A DNA stretch of 64,000 nt from Sanghuangporus weigelae (taxonomy: Eukaryota; Basidiomycota; Agaricomycetes; Hymenochaetales; Hymenochaetaceae). The stretch is taken from contig CP137318.1 in NCBI GenBank assembly GCA_033182465.1, positions 3,906,001-3,970,000 of the forward strand, given 5' to 3'. Shown here piece by piece: positions 35,171 through 46,950 of the stretch. Under the pieces are notes generated by a model. It saw nothing but the letters and a program-made list of their open reading frames with translations, was not told the DNA's origin and did not search any database. Numbering within the stretch: position 1 is the stretch's first letter; every line of letters begins with the position of its first letter. A program made the translations under genes and the position numbers.

Positions 35171-36942
35171 ATGTCGTTACAAGGTGCGCAGAGCACCGCA
35201 AGGAAGGGTACACGAAGCTAACGGAAGGCGCGGTGTAGAGCTCTCGACGCAGAACTTGTTCACAGTGAAGGACAAGATCGGTTCGTCCTCTCCCAGTCTG
35301 CCTCGCTTAAAGTCGACGACTTACTATGTGCTACGACAGCACTCGTGACTGGGGGCGGGTCGGGCATCGGCAAGATGATCGCCGCAGCGTTCGTCGCGAA
35401 CGGCGCGAGGGTGTACATCGCTGCGCGGAAGGAGGGGCAGTTGAGAGCTGTGAGTCCGGACTCTTGTCCCCACGCCCCATTCTTCTTCTTCATCGATTTT
35501 TTCGCTTTCTATGTTGCTGACTACGACTCGGAATGTCGTGTCTGTGTCTGTGTTCTGAACGGTTTGCGGCGGCTGTAGGCGGCGGAAGAGCTGAAGAAAG
35601 CCGGACCAGGGACGTGCGAGCACATCGTCGCGGATCTCAGCGTACGTCTCCCCCCTCTCCCTATCGTCCCTCCTTACTCACTCGTAAATACGGAGTAGAA
35701 CAAAGCAGGCTGCCAAGCCCTCATCTCCACGTTCAAATCCCGCGAACAGAAGCTCCACATCCTCGTGAACAACTCCGGCGTCGCGTGGGGCGCGCCGTAC
35801 GACGACTTCCCCGAGAAGGAGGGCTGGGATCGCGTGTTGGCCGTAAACGTGAAGAGTATATTCTACAGTGCGTCTTTCTATCCGTCTTTGCGTATTCTGT
35901 ATTCTGTGTTTATGTGAGGCGCTAACGTCGATTTGGACTGGATTGGATGTGTTTTCGTTCCGCAGTGACTCAAGGGTACGCTATCTTATTCACTCGGGGA
36001 ATGAATATCCAAAGGGTGAATTGACAATTTTCCGGCAGCCTGACGGATTATCTCGCAAAAGCCGCGACCTCATTCGACCCAGGGCGGGTCATCAACATCT
36101 CTTCCACCGCCTCTCTCGATCCGCATGCTGAAGACACGAGTCTCGCGAATAAGGGGAACGGACTGTGGAGCTGTGCGTCCAATTGATATCATTTCGGGAC
36201 TGATTCCTTCTAATTGATGGATTATTTCGTAGATAACACGAGTAAAGCTGCTGGTACGTTCGTCTTCCTTCCAGAGACACGATTGGTGTCGTTGACTGGT
36301 TGCTTACTGACGCGTTGCCTTTTGCTTGTAGCTAACCACTTGACGTCCTTACTTGCCGTCACGCTCTGTCCACAGCACATCACGTACGTACCCCGCTCTG
36401 TCCATCCTTCATTTACTCACATTTTCATCTGCAGGGTTAATGCCATCTTACCAGGGTGAGTTACACAAGAATCTCAAGACTCTATATCGGCCTTGAGGAT
36501 AGTGTAAAGGATACAATGGATATCAATACTGACCTGGTTATTTTCTCTTTTCCCCCTCGCGTCGCATAGTGTATTCCCATCCAAAATGACCGCGTTCGGG
36601 TTCAGGAGAACAGGCGAGGACAAAATGGCCGCTGCACAACCATCAGGCGAGTCTCTCCCTCTTCATTCATTCATTTACATTAAATCTCACTGGCATCATA
36701 ACCAATGTACTTTTTCTTTATTTTATTTTATTTTATTTTATTTTATTTTATGCGCACCACCTGCAGGCCGAGTGGGATCCCCAACAGACATGGCAGGCCT
36801 CGCTCTGTTCCTGTGCTCGCCCGCCTCTGCGTACGTCTCGGGGAACCATATCGTCATCGACGGAGGGTCCGTGCTCGTCAGGACGAAAGCGAGCTTCCAG
36901 GACGTTTCTGATTCTCCGGCGCCTGCGTCGAGTAAGCTGTAG
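35171..36942 (+). CDS. Short-chain dehydrogenase/reductase (SDR)
   Basis: NAD(P)-dependent oxidoreductase with a classical SDR core. The first small exon (ATG TCG TTA CAA G) joins by a 55-nt intron to give MSLQELSTQNLFTVKDKIAL. Then come VTGGGSGIGKMIAAAF (TGxxxGxG cofactor motif), ANGARVYIAARKE, HILVNNSGVAWG (NNAG-like), GRVINISSTAS (catalytic Ser) and WSYNTSKAAANHL (YxxxK). After ITVNAILPGVFPSKMTAF the end is YVSGNHIVIDGGS. Eight or more introns are needed. One of them carries a TTTTA microsatellite at about 36717-36750. The substrate is unknown. The fungal neighbours in this sub-group are often annotated as RhlG-like reductases, which says little about the real reaction. Confidence 0.9.
36717..36750 (+). 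repeat. TTTTA microsatellite in an SDR intron
   Basis: About six or seven tandem TTTTA units lie inside the last or next-to-last intron of the SDR gene, just before the gcaccacctgcag acceptor. Confidence 0.8.
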
Positions 36943-37236
36943 TTGTAGTCGTAGTCGTAGGCTTTGGTGTAGGGATGCTTGTGCTTTATGTACAGAGCGC
37001 AGTACAGTTAATACAATTTGAATGAATGAACGGACGAGCACATTACTATTTATTACACTGTATGGGACGGAAATTGATAAGGGTCTCCATAAAGTCACTC
37101 ATAACCGTTCCCATAAGTCCACTCAGCACGAATAGAGTGCGGAAAAAGAATAAAAAATAGTAGAGGGATATATAGGGAGAATCTTCAATTCCGCGTGACA
37201 CCAGGGCTCACTTTCATACGTAGAGAGACGTAGTGC
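36943..37236. other. Intergenic between convergent genes
   Basis: 3' flanks of the SDR (+) and oxygenase (-) genes. No gene. Confidence 0.5.
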
Positions 37237-38538
37237 TCAACTAGCCATAGTTGGCTCTACATGGCGCGGGGAACGTCGAAACACATCCAAGATCCTCGAG
37301 AACCGCCGTCTTCCTCTTCCCTTCCCTCTCTCCCTCCTTCTCTCTCTTCTACTCTCATCACTCTCCACCCCCTCCTCTCCCGCTCCCCCCACCTTCTCCC
37401 TCAACTCCCGCTCCTGTCTCTGCCGCTCCTCCACGCCGATGTTGACATTCCAATGCGCCCTGCCAATGGCATTGTATATCTCCCCGATGCTCGCGTCGCT
37501 CCACGCCAAGTGTGGCGGGAAGGCGCCCGTGATGGGCGTTTCGAAGCTTTGGGAGGAGGTTAGAAGCGGGAGGTGGCCCCGTAGAGCGTGTACGAGCGAG
37601 TAGCGGAAGGAGGGGTTTGTGAGTGGTGAAATGCGAGATTGAGGTTGGGATTGGGATTCCGATGTCGGTTCAAGTGTTGAGTCGGCGCTCGAATTTGTAG
37701 GATGACTCGGGTGAACGAAAACACGATGTCGCCCCGCCACGAACCTCCCGTTCGTGAACTTGGTAAGTGTCTCTCCGACGAGGATACTCGCGTTCAGTCC
37801 GCGCTCGTTCGTCTCGCAGGACACCCACTCGTCGCGCTCTGCGTCCCAGCACTCCAGCCCCGGTGAGTGGCCGAGGACGATCGTTAGGAGGCCGAGGTCT
37901 CTATGCGGTTCTGACACGACTCGAGAGCCAGATGCGGTTGAAGTGGTACCCCCACCTGCCGAAGTAGACTCTCCCGGAGATACTGGCGGAGGTGGCCGAT
38001 CATACCGGAACATCCGCATAAGCGTCGCAACATTCCCTTCTCCCTCTCCAGGCAACTCCAATTGCCTCTCGGACGTACGAACAAGCACGCCAGGACTCAT
38101 ACCCAGACTTTCCTCGATCGCCTGAAGCACATCACGCATGACACCCGCACTCGCCCTCCACGCCTTCTCCGCCCTCCCGCGCAGCGCAAACTCCATCGGG
38201 GTCGTCTGAGCCTTCCTCAGTGCAATCAAACACTTCTCGCCCTCCACGCGCGAATAACCCTCTTCCGAAGTGTTCGTCTCCTTGCGCGCTCCGACGCGGT
38301 ATTTCATACGCTCTTCCTCGGGCAGATCAAAGAACTGCGCGGAAGACTCGAAGAGCGCCGAGAACGCCTCGTACAGAGGGTCCGATTCCGAATAGTTGAT
38401 AGGTAGACTAACCCATCCCTGGGTAGACAGTTTCTCCAGATCAATAGGGTAACTCAGAGTCGTAGATGGCTCGAGGAGAGGTCTAAGCTGCTTTGGAGGC
38501 GGAGAAGCGGGAGGTGCGTATCGTCGACTCGAGCCCAT
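37237..38538 (-). CDS. 2-oxoglutarate/Fe(II)-dependent oxygenase (isopenicillin-N-synthase-like)
   Basis: A single exon of 433 codons, unlike the intron-rich genes around it. The N-terminal DIOX_N-like part has LSYPIDLEKLSTQGWVSLPI and SSAQFFDLPEEERMKYR. The jelly-roll part has VSEPHRDLGLLTIVL, giving the HxD iron ligands, GRFVAGRHRV with the distal His, and RYSLVHALRGH with the Arg for 2-oxoglutarate. The C-terminus has an added highly basic tail (GKGRGRRRFSRILDVFRRSP). It is the apparently intact parent-type copy of the relics at 41819-42745 and 45990-46950; similarity extends into the promoter. It starts the terpene synthase array and may oxidise a terpene, but the substrate is unknown. 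Confidence 0.85.
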   Translation of the reverse strand: MGSSRRYAPPASPPPKQLRPLLEPSTTLSYPIDLEKLSTQGWVSLPINYSESDPLYEAFSALFESSAQFFDLPEEERMKYRVGARKETNTSEEGYSRVEGEKCLIALRKAQTTPMEFALRGRAEKAWRASAGVMRDVLQAIEESLGMSPGVLVRTSERQLELPGEGEGNVATLMRMFRYDRPPPPVSPGESTSAGGGTTSTASGSRVVSEPHRDLGLLTIVLGHSPGLECWDAERDEWVSCETNERGLNASILVGETLTKFTNGRFVAGRHRVFVHPSHPTNSSADSTLEPTSESQSQPQSRISPLTNPSFRYSLVHALRGHLPLLTSSQSFETPITGAFPPHLAWSDASIGEIYNAIGRAHWNVNIGVEERQRQERELREKVGGAGEEGVESDESRRERRRERGKGRGRRRFSRILDVFRRSPRHVEPTMAS

Positions 38539-39988
38539 CGTGGTTCAAGTGAAAGCTGGGTAGCATCGCCTGTGCGTTTCGAGAGGCCTGCTACGCTACG
38601 AGTAGTTGGAGCGCGCAGTAGCTGTGCTGTGGTTAGTACCACACCACGGGTGTTATTAATAAACATTCCACAGCTAGCACGTGAGAGGTTATTTATAGAC
38701 CGCCGCAGTTGGATTTTTAAGGGAAAAGGGTAGACGAAGGGCAATGAAATGAGGACAGTTCGAAAGATGGGGTCAGCAATTGAATCAAACTCGAGTTTGA
38801 GAGTGAAAATCATTTATAAACTTGAACTTACTCGACAACCAGTAGAGTGTCTTGATGACATTCGTGGAGGCAAATAGCAATGTCACCTCAGTGCGAATAT
38901 GTGTCATCTGAATTGCCGATGAAAACCTCGAAAATGAATATCGCTCGGTGAATGGTGCAGACGCCATCTCGCTTCAGGGAAGTGGAATTTCAATCAATGG
39001 CTTCCGAATTCGACACGGTTGAACGTGGTGACTGAGTCAGTGACTCAACTACAGACCGCGTGCGTTCTCACGGTCGCTCCTTGAATCTGAGTGATCGACA
39101 CATGTCGCACTTTTGAAGTTGGGCTCTTCTTGTACAGTACAGCACAAATTCTGAAAAATTGTGTGAAAAATGGTTTAAAGCATACAGAACATGAATCTGT
39201 AATCTGTTTTGCAGAAAATATTCATTTAAGTGTAAAACAGGCTGTTTTTATATAGTATCTCAGGAACGAGAAACATCCTTTCTGAACAAAATGAAGAAAT
39301 ATAAGTCAAATCTTGATTTCAGCAACAAAACTGACCAAAACTGGTGAACTCAGGGAGGAGATAGGAATATGGTCATGGGGAATATCTGTGTTTCCCGGCT
39401 GGATATTTTGTTGTATTTTACAGATAATTATTCCTAACAATCATGCAATCATCTAAGGATGTTTATTTATGCTGTTTTGTTCTGGTAATCAACAAAGGAG
39501 ACATGTCCGTTTTAAATCTGTGCATATGCATCACGTGATCGTACAGCCATCACTGAGACAATTTTATTTTCTTAGAATATACCACAGATTGCCCGAATTT
39601 ACTCGATTTAGAATCTAATTAGGATGATTTATGCATAGCATGGCCCAGAATTGTGCTCTAGAGATGATTTGCTAGCATCTCAAAGTTGTGGTCAGGTCTG
39701 TCCTTCTTAGGAAGTGAGACAGTGAGATCGACGTAAATTACTAAAATAAGACATAATTCAGGCTCCGACGGGTAAAAAAGTTGGCACGCGGAACTCATAT
39801 TGCCTGGCCAGTCCCCAGTCAAATTGAACGTCGTCGTCAGTTTTCATCAAAGAACGATCACGTGTACAAATACTTCCAAACAACATAGAGAACATGTATG
39901 CCTGGTGGTTTCGGTTTCATACTATAGTTCAATTTCAAGAGTTGAGGGTTCAGGCCGATTCATCTCTGCCATGTGTTTGTTACTTCAC
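38539..39988. other. Intergenic, AT-rich, upstream of the oxygenase
   Basis: About 1.45 kb. The first 200 bp resemble the 5' flanks of both oxygenase relics, including a gcacgtgagag run near 38678-38688. From about 39130 to 39780 the sequence is AT-rich and without long reading frames. No gene is supported. Confidence 0.45.
39029..39047. promoter_or_regulatory. Paired AP-1/Gcn4-like sites
   Basis: TGAGTCA (39033-39039) and TGACTCA (39041-39047) lie one base apart about 500 bp upstream of the oxygenase start. Fungal bZIP factors of the Gcn4 type bind such sites. Function here is a guess. Confidence 0.3.
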
Positions 39989-41131
39989 CTACACAATTGG
40001 TTTACGATGACTTGTAATCTTTACCATCCCTTTACGTCTCATCTCATCGGCCTCCTCGGTGAAAAATCAGCGCGTTTCCAGGTTCCAAGCATTATGCCCT
40101 GTGATCCACTGCTCCAACCCATACACATACCCACTGACCATTTCATCGACTTCTGGACCGAAGGAACGCATGGACGCCTTGCACGTCAAAAACGTATCAG
40201 CGCATTTCCTGTAAAGCTTCCCGACTTCGTCGATAGCATCTTGGTGTGAAAGGCCCTGTTCGTGCATGAGAATCGTGATAGCGTTGCAACCATCGAGACC
40301 GTCCGCATACTCTTTCGCATAAGAAAAGATGTCCTAGCCAGAGAAAATCATTAGCGTAAGGTATATTCCACAAGTATGTTTCGGCATTACATTTGCGTAA
40401 CATATCATGTCATTTGCAGCAAGGACCATGCTCTGAAAATTTTCTGTCTTCGAATACCTCGGGGGGAAGTGTAATGCCGAGTACGGCTTCTATGGCGTCA
40501 AAAGCTGGCAAGACTCCGCCATTGCCCCATCGAATGTTGATATTATGATCTTCAAGTGTCTGTATTTCGCCATTCGTGCGATGGCCTGTCTCTCTTGTCG
40601 TGGCGTCCATGTATGCAGTGAAGTGCGAGACAAATTGCCCTAAAACTTCGGCCGAGACTCCCGAGAGGCTCCTTATGTAGCTGCTGAAACAGTTAGCAAA
40701 GAAGGTCCAAATTCAGTTGTTAGACAAAGAACGATAACACACTCTTTCATGAACACTGCTATGGGAGACGTATCATCGATTGACTCGCCCGTCAAGGCTT
40801 TGACAAATGTATGACGGGTGGCCAACGCTTCTTGCTCCCCCTGGGCATCAGTAACTTCGTCTAGTGTGAAGAGGATCGTGAGCACATCAGTAGCGATCCT
40901 CAGGCCATTGGCGTCAGCATAAGGGTAGATGTAGGCGCCTAGCAATTCAGGATGTGTCGCAAGCAGCCGCAAACCTATATGATCAGGAAAGACGCCATGG
41001 CTGAGCATCCATTCTGTCGACTCCCTTTTACTAGGAGAGAAAAGAGGGTTACATCCTGCCCAGTTGAATGGCGTCAAAGATTCGACGTCAGGAAGCTTGA
41101 GTAAGATCTCTGTAGTTTGCTGTGGCTGCAT
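39989..41131 (-). pseudogene. Sesquiterpene synthase TPS2, disrupted
   Basis: Exon 1 is normal: MQPQQTTEILLKLPDVESLT, FNWAGCNPLFSPSKRESTEW, LLGAYIYPYADANGLR, and the canonical LFTLDEVTDAQ metal motif. Exon 2 reads SLSGVSAEVLGQFVSHF and WGNGGVLPAFDAIEAVLGIT, then after FEDRKF one extra T in a T run (near 40439-40442) shifts the frame, so that QSMVLAANDMICYAN is out of frame. Exon 3 has DIFSYAKEYADGLDGCNAIT and then NLETR followed by a TGA at 40067-40069, exactly where its neighbours have the Arg of the RY/RF pair. The same frame continues FFTEEADEMRRKGMVKITS to a stop at 39989. Two independent lesions make this a recent pseudogene. Confidence 0.85.
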
Positions 41132-41818
41132 GAGAGATGTGGATGTTGATGGGGAACTTCTGAGGAATTTAGCACCGAAATTTATACCTTCTGTTAGTAT
41201 GGGCAGATAGCAATCTCTATTCCAAAAGCGAATCGTCATAGCTCGCATTGAGAGGCATGAGACAGGAACCCGACAATTGAATACAGCCTGCGGAACAATC
41301 ATTAGAGTCTGACTGTGCATCGAACAAGATTTCGATGTTCCACAACTGCAATTCTGGTCCTCGACATAAGGATACAATAGTCGATGACCAGGTTGCAGTA
41401 CAGTTGAGCAACAAGAACTTCAACCTCAGTGTGAGGAAATTCTATCAAAACTATGTTTATTAACGAGACGGACCTTCTTTCTTTTCCATGTTTACTTGGT
41501 TTTGCCTTCCCCACGTATTTGGAACTATCAGTGCGCCACTTTCTCAAGAATGTAACTCATCTTTCACTATTTCATAATCCAGAGGTTCTCCGGGGATGAC
41601 ACACAGAACATAGTGAGATTGTGGTCGTGACAGCATAAGATGCTTTGCATGATAGGCTTTGTTTTATAGAGAGACCGGGCTGTGGTGGGGGTCGCTGATG
41701 TATTCGGTCCACGATCTAAGTGTTGCTTTGTTTTGTCAAGAGTCCGGGTTGGGGTGGGGGTCACTGATGTAAAATAATGTTCGCATTGTTCCACCACAAG
41801 GAATGGCGGTTGTAATTG
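41132..41818. other. Intergenic with a small tandem repeat
   Basis: TTTATA at 41181-41186 on the plus strand is the TPS2 TATA box. A 47-bp unit containing gtgggggtc(g/a)ctgatgta occurs twice, at about 41656-41702 and 41725-41771. No gene is recognised. Confidence 0.45.
41181..41186 (-). promoter_or_regulatory. TATA box of TPS2
   Basis: On the minus strand ggtataaatttcgg lies about 50 bp before the TPS2 start, at the same place as in the other synthases. Confidence 0.55.
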
Positions 41819-42745
41819 CTAAGAAAATTGGAGTATACCGTTATCCCGCAGGGTGTGCATTGGAGAAAGAGTTACGTTGACCAGATACTGATAGGGTAAG
41901 GCAAGGATCTTGACTTCAGACTTCAAGAGGTGCCTCCCGACCACAAACCCATAATTCAAAAGCTTCGTGACTATCTGTCCGATATGACTGGCTGTCTTCA
42001 ATGCACATTCATTCACCTTGTATGATATCCATTCATGACGTTCAGCTTCAGACCTCTATGAGGTTTTGGCACGTCTCGGACTTCCTTCTGATTTGGAGTC
42101 TGGAGAGGACACTGGTAAAGGCGGCCGGTCATAATGGAACACTTGTAGAATTATTACGACATACCTTCCACTCTCCGCAGGTATCTGTAACTGGTTCTCC
42201 GACGCATGGACAGTCGCATCGGTACTCATACCCAGACCTTTCTCAATTACGTCTAGCACATTACGCATAACATCCTCACTCGCTTTCCAAGCCTTCTCCG
42301 TCCCCTCACGTGGCTCAAATTTCGTCGATGTAATCTGGACCTTCTTCAGCGTAATCAGGCGCCTCTCATTCTCTATGCGCAGATAATCCTCCTCCGAAGG
42401 GTTTCTATTCCTTGCGCGATATGACTTGATGCGACGCGGTAATTCATCTGCTCGTCCTCGGGTAGATCAAAGAACCGTACGGAAGATTCAACGAGCGCCG
42501 AGAACGCCACATAAAGAAAGAATCACTGATGAGTGGACTAAGTCATCCCCGCGCGGATACTCGAGGTCATCACGGATGAGGTGAAAAAATGCTTAGCGTC
42601 GCCTGCATTTCGAGCGGCTTCCTACACGTTGGACGCAGCAGCTCTGCTGTTATTACCACGAGTCTCCGAGAGTCAATAATAAGCATCCATTGTTCCAAAG
42701 CACGTGAGAGCGTTTTGTATGACTGTCTGTGGTCTCCGGCAATGA
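41819..42745 (-). pseudogene. Relic of the 2-oxoglutarate/Fe(II) oxygenase, copy 2
   Basis: Aligns with the intact oxygenase at 37237-38538 and with its 5' flank. Recognisable pieces are KAWKASEDVMRNVLDVIEKG, GLGMSTDATVHASENQLQIP, VFHYDRPPLPVS and NYGFVVGRHL. The frame is broken several times. The HRD iron-ligand motif is now HRG, and about 16 residues after it are missing. The start region is broken and has no ATG equivalent. Not expected to encode an enzyme. Confidence 0.8.
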
Positions 42746-44422
42746 ACAAGGACTTGAATAGTTAGTTATAGAATGCTCGTTTCTGTTCCCGGAAATAACA
42801 GGTCTTGAAGAGTCGGAGAGGTATATCTAGAAAAACACGCAGAGTCGTAGAGAGACGAAGGCAGGCTCTAAAGTCATTGTAAGATGGTGTCGGCTCGGAT
42901 TAATATTAGACTTGAGAAAACGAGAAGACATATTTCGATAAACCTACTCAACGACCCGTTCTTATTTCATCATTTCTCTCCATCGTTGAGCGTCTTGAAT
43001 GGTCCATAAAAGCATCTAGATTAGCATTGGAGGTATTGGCCGTTGCCAAATCGTGCTGCAGCACGAGTGTACGTTATCTTTAAGGGCCCCGAAAAGAGGC
43101 AAAGACAGTAAGTCGATTCGCCTATCGGGAAGGCAACTTCTCTCTGGGAGACGATTGATTTGTAAGTGCACACAAAGTTTAGAGTCTAAATGATGACTGT
43201 GAGGAAACAACAGCCCTTTTTCCCGGTAGTCAAGATTTTACTCGGATATTTCACGCCTGGGATCACGTGCAATATTCCACGCAGCACGCCAAGTAAGGAC
43301 CAAACATTCCTCGTTCACCTTCGAGTCCATCCTGTTCAACCCAGTACTACAATCCAGACGCACAACTTACTATAATTGTTAAGGAAGCGCCGATTATAGT
43401 TAAGGAAGCGCCACGTCAATGCGAAAAATCTTATCACTCTTCTTGTCATCAAAAATGTGACTATGATGCAGCTATCAGTGAATCTTACAATAAATGCGTA
43501 CGCACTCTCCGTGAGACGCATCGAAGCAAGTATTTTTATCGGTCATCTTACTTATTCGAAGCTTAACACCATTTGCATTAGTGAGTCACATTTAACGGAT
43601 ACATACGGACAAAAACTGTTGTGCCTATCCTTCCGGCATGAGAAAACCATCGTCCATCCATTACTTCAATCTGTATCTCGTTCGTGACTCTGCCCTGAAG
43701 TCTTACTGAATATCTCTTTCTGGTGCAGCAGGGGAAACTTCTGTAGGTGACTCTTGCGCCCTCTCATTGACATCATAGTTACTTACCTTATCAAGGTGCC
43801 TATGTTCAATCCGCGGTATACCGTACAATTGTGCTCATGAAGCTGATCCATCCAAGGTGCATTCCTGTCTGGTTTTCTTGGCAATCATTTCAGAAGGTTG
43901 AAAGTCAGTAATCTTTCGATTGGATCATTGCGTCGAAGCGTGTCTTCTGAACTGGAGAAACTAGGTGGACTTGAAAAGAGGAGCTGTGCTACAGAGGGAC
44001 ATTGACTATTCGTCCCATCCAGTGATATTATTTGTACAATCATGGTAACCTTTTACAGCTTCGGTTCCAACAGACCGGAAGTGCAGATGATCTCATCGGG
44101 TCGGTTTTACAGCATCGAATTACTTGTCCTTTGCTCCAGTAGCGATTCGATCAACCGGAAACTGTGGAAGCACATATGATCCGGACAAGGCCATTGGAAT
44201 AAATCGTTACTCTCTCAGTCTTTATCAGGAATAGTCCGATTCTCCGATGTTACCAAACAATCTTGCATTTTCCTTGAAGACTTGCATCAGAGGAATAAAC
44301 GTGTCTCCGTGTCTCTACTGGATCGATATCAATACTAATTCTCTATAATTCAATTTCTAGGCACAACACCAATTTATATGACGCAGGAATTGTTACATAT
44401 TACCTGTATATCTCAAAAACAC
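42746..44422. other. Intergenic, no recognised gene
   Basis: About 1.7 kb without a supported gene. A 14-bp unit gttaaggaagcgcc occurs twice at about 43379-43411. The remaining short frames are not conserved with anything I recognise. Confidence 0.4.
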
Positions 44423-45550
44423 TCACGCCGCCCTTATGGCCTTGCGCTGGCTAATCTTCACGATACCAGTACTATTCACCTCCTTACTCTTATCACCAAA
44501 GAACCTCATCGTCTCCAGCTGCCAGACGTTATAACCAGTGATCCACTGCTCCAAAGCCCAGATGTACTTGCGAATCATTTCGTCGGTCTCTGCATCGAAT
44601 GAGCGCAGGGCTTGTTTGGAAAATATCATATCGTCACAGCGTTGCTTGTAGAGCCTGCCGGCACGATCGATGGCTGCTTGTTGAGAAAGACCGTTGCCAT
44701 GCATGAAAGATGAAACTGCATTGCAGAAATCGTTGCCGCTTGCATACTCTATTTTGTAAGAGTATATATCCTATGCTAATACTAGTAAGTAATAATTTGG
44801 ACAAATACACTCCTAGCGAAAAGTAAATGATGAACACACACATTAAACATGCATATGATGTCGATTGCGGCAAGAACGATGCTCTGGAAATCATTGTCCT
44901 CGAGAACTCCTGCGGGGAGCGTGAATCCAAGCGCAAACTCCACCATCTCGAAGGCGGGAAAAAGGCCACCATTTTGGCGGCGCAGCTGGACATAATCTTC
45001 GAAGGATGGCATCTGGCGGGTCACGCGTAGACTGGCCTCTCTTGCTGTTGCATCAATGTAATCGATGCAGTGCGTCAAGAAACGTGTACGAAGATCCTCT
45101 GAGGCGCTTGAGAAGCGCTCCAGAAAACTGCAATATTGATCAGTTCTTTGTTTGCAGAACGGGATAGAGGTGATCGTACTCTTTCGTGAACAATGTGATC
45201 GGAGAGGCGTCGTCTCCTGATCTGCCAGACAGAACATTGGCGAAAATATCACGAGTGGCTTTCGCCTCGTCTGCACTCTGATCATCGGTGACTTCATCGA
45301 GCGTGAAAAGGATTGCAATATAGTCAGAAACAAGATGGAGGCTCTTGGGATCAGCGTAAGGGTACGTATATGCCACGAATTTGTCGGGATTTGCCTTTAT
45401 CAGCGAGGCACGCTTATTTCCAGAGAGGACGCCATAGCTGAGCATCCAGTCTGTGGCCTCTGTGTTTGAGCGAGAGTAGTGCGGGTTGCACCCGACCCAG
45501 GTGAATGGAGTCAGAGAATCCATGTCGGGGAGTTTGACAGTGTGTTCCAT
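44423..45550 (-). CDS. Sesquiterpene synthase TPS3
   Basis: Cyclises farnesyl diphosphate; the cyclase appears intact. Exon 1: MEHTVKLPDMDSLTPFTWVG, CNPHYSRSNTEATDWMLSYG, VAYTYPYADPKSLH and LFTLDEVTDDQ with the DEVTD metal motif. Exon 2 begins FLERFSSASEDLRTRF and ends IVLAAIDIICMFN. Exon 3 begins DIYSYKIEYASG, so the joined NDIYSYKIE is the NSE motif. LETMRFFG near the C-terminus supplies the Arg-Phe form of the RY pair, and the protein ends SQRKAIRAA. The length (about 330 residues) is normal and both introns have GT..AG ends. Relics of an oxygenase lie upstream (45990-46950) and beyond the next intergenic region downstream. Confidence 0.9.
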
Positions 45551-45989
45551 AGCTTGACGGGCAGTACGAATGTAGGCAGATGGAAGTCCATGAAGGCCGA
45601 GTTCAGTATCTTTTATACAGCGGAATCTGCGGATAAGATTGCTCCACAGCGGACATCTAATAGCATTCTGACAGGTTTTTTCAAGCTTCGCTGCTATATG
45701 TTCAGTCAAAATTACACTGTGTTTGAATTTGGAAGATAACCAGCTGGGTTTCAGAACTTACGAGAGAGATGGAGAAGGACGATTCAAGATTTCTGGCCCA
45801 AATCCCTGAAGATCCCTGCTAAACGTGGACAAGCCAATGCAGTCACCACCTTTAAGACAAATTTATCAGGGTGGCGTCATTACGCATGTATTCTGAGGCA
45901 GCTCAGCTTTGAGATATTGGTGATCCGCTACTGTTGGAAGCGAATAACCCAGAATCAGTCATCAGCAAAAAGACCCGCGGCTTGTCATG
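45551..45989. other. Intergenic, TPS3 promoter side
   Basis: Contains the TPS3 TATA box and about 370 bp of spacer up to the oxygenase relic. No other gene is seen. Confidence 0.45.
45611..45617 (-). promoter_or_regulatory. TATA box of TPS3
   Basis: On the minus strand ctgtataaaagatac lies about 60 bp before the start codon, as in the other synthases. Confidence 0.6.
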
Positions 45990-46950
45990 GCTTGCGGAGA
46001 TGCCTCCCAAACACGAGTATCCAATTTGAAAACTTTGTCGGCATCTGTCCGACATGGACAGTTGACTTCAATACACGTTCAATCACCTTATGCAATATGC
46101 AATCGTGGCGTTGTGCTTCGCAGCGATTGAAACCTGGTGAACGGCTTATGACTGTCGTCAAGATGCTGAGGCCTTTTCAAGGTTTTGATACAACTAGATC
46201 TTTCTTCTGACTTGGAGTCCGTCAAAGACACTGGTAAAGGCAATCAGCCATACTGGAACACTTGTAAAGTTATTACAACATACACACCGGACAAAAAAAG
46301 TATTTCGTACCTTCTGGAATTTGGTCGGGATGCAGAAAACGAACCATGATTTGGCCGATTTCACGTTTCCGACTGAAGTTCTAGAAAGTCTTGAGTATAT
46401 TTACTTAGTGTGTATTACTTACCTTCCGCCCTCTGAAGGTGGTTCTCTGGTGCAAGGACAAGTGCACCGGCACTCATTCCCAGACTTTCCTCGATTACCT
46501 CTAGTAAATTACGCATATCACCTTCACTCGCTCTACAAACCTTCTCAGTCCTCTCACGTAACTCAAATTCTGTCGATGTAATCAGAATCTTCTTCGGTGT
46601 AATTAGCCACCTCTCATCCTCTATGCGCAAATAACCCTTCCCCGAAATGTTTTCCTTCTTTGCGCGGTACGAGATGGCATCTCATCCGTTTTTCCTCGGG
46701 AACTGCCTGGAAGACGTGAAGAACGCAGACGATGCCTCATAAAAAGGGTCTGATTTCAAATCATTAATGGGCAGCTGCAGAAGCAGGAGACCCATACCGT
46801 TGACATGAGCCCATCGTGGCTCAAGTGAAAGCTATGTAGCATTGCCTGTGTTTCGAGCGGAATTCTGTGAGTCACAGTACGCCATAGCCGTGCCTTTGCC
46901 ACGGCGGGTGGGTGTGATTAGTAAATATTTACCATTTCGACGCATATGAA
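45990..46950 (-). pseudogene. Relic of the 2-oxoglutarate/Fe(II) oxygenase, copy 3
   Basis: Aligns with the intact oxygenase at 37237-38538. Clear parts are RIEDERWLITPKKILITSTE, RERTEKVCRASEGDMRNLLE and VIEESLGMSAGALVLAPENH, equal to the AEKAWRASAGVMRDVL region of the parent. The 5' flank also matches (gtagcattgcctgtgtttcgag). Towards the 3' end only patches remain (for example around 46010-46080). Multiple frame breaks and missing iron-ligand blocks rule out function. Confidence 0.75.
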
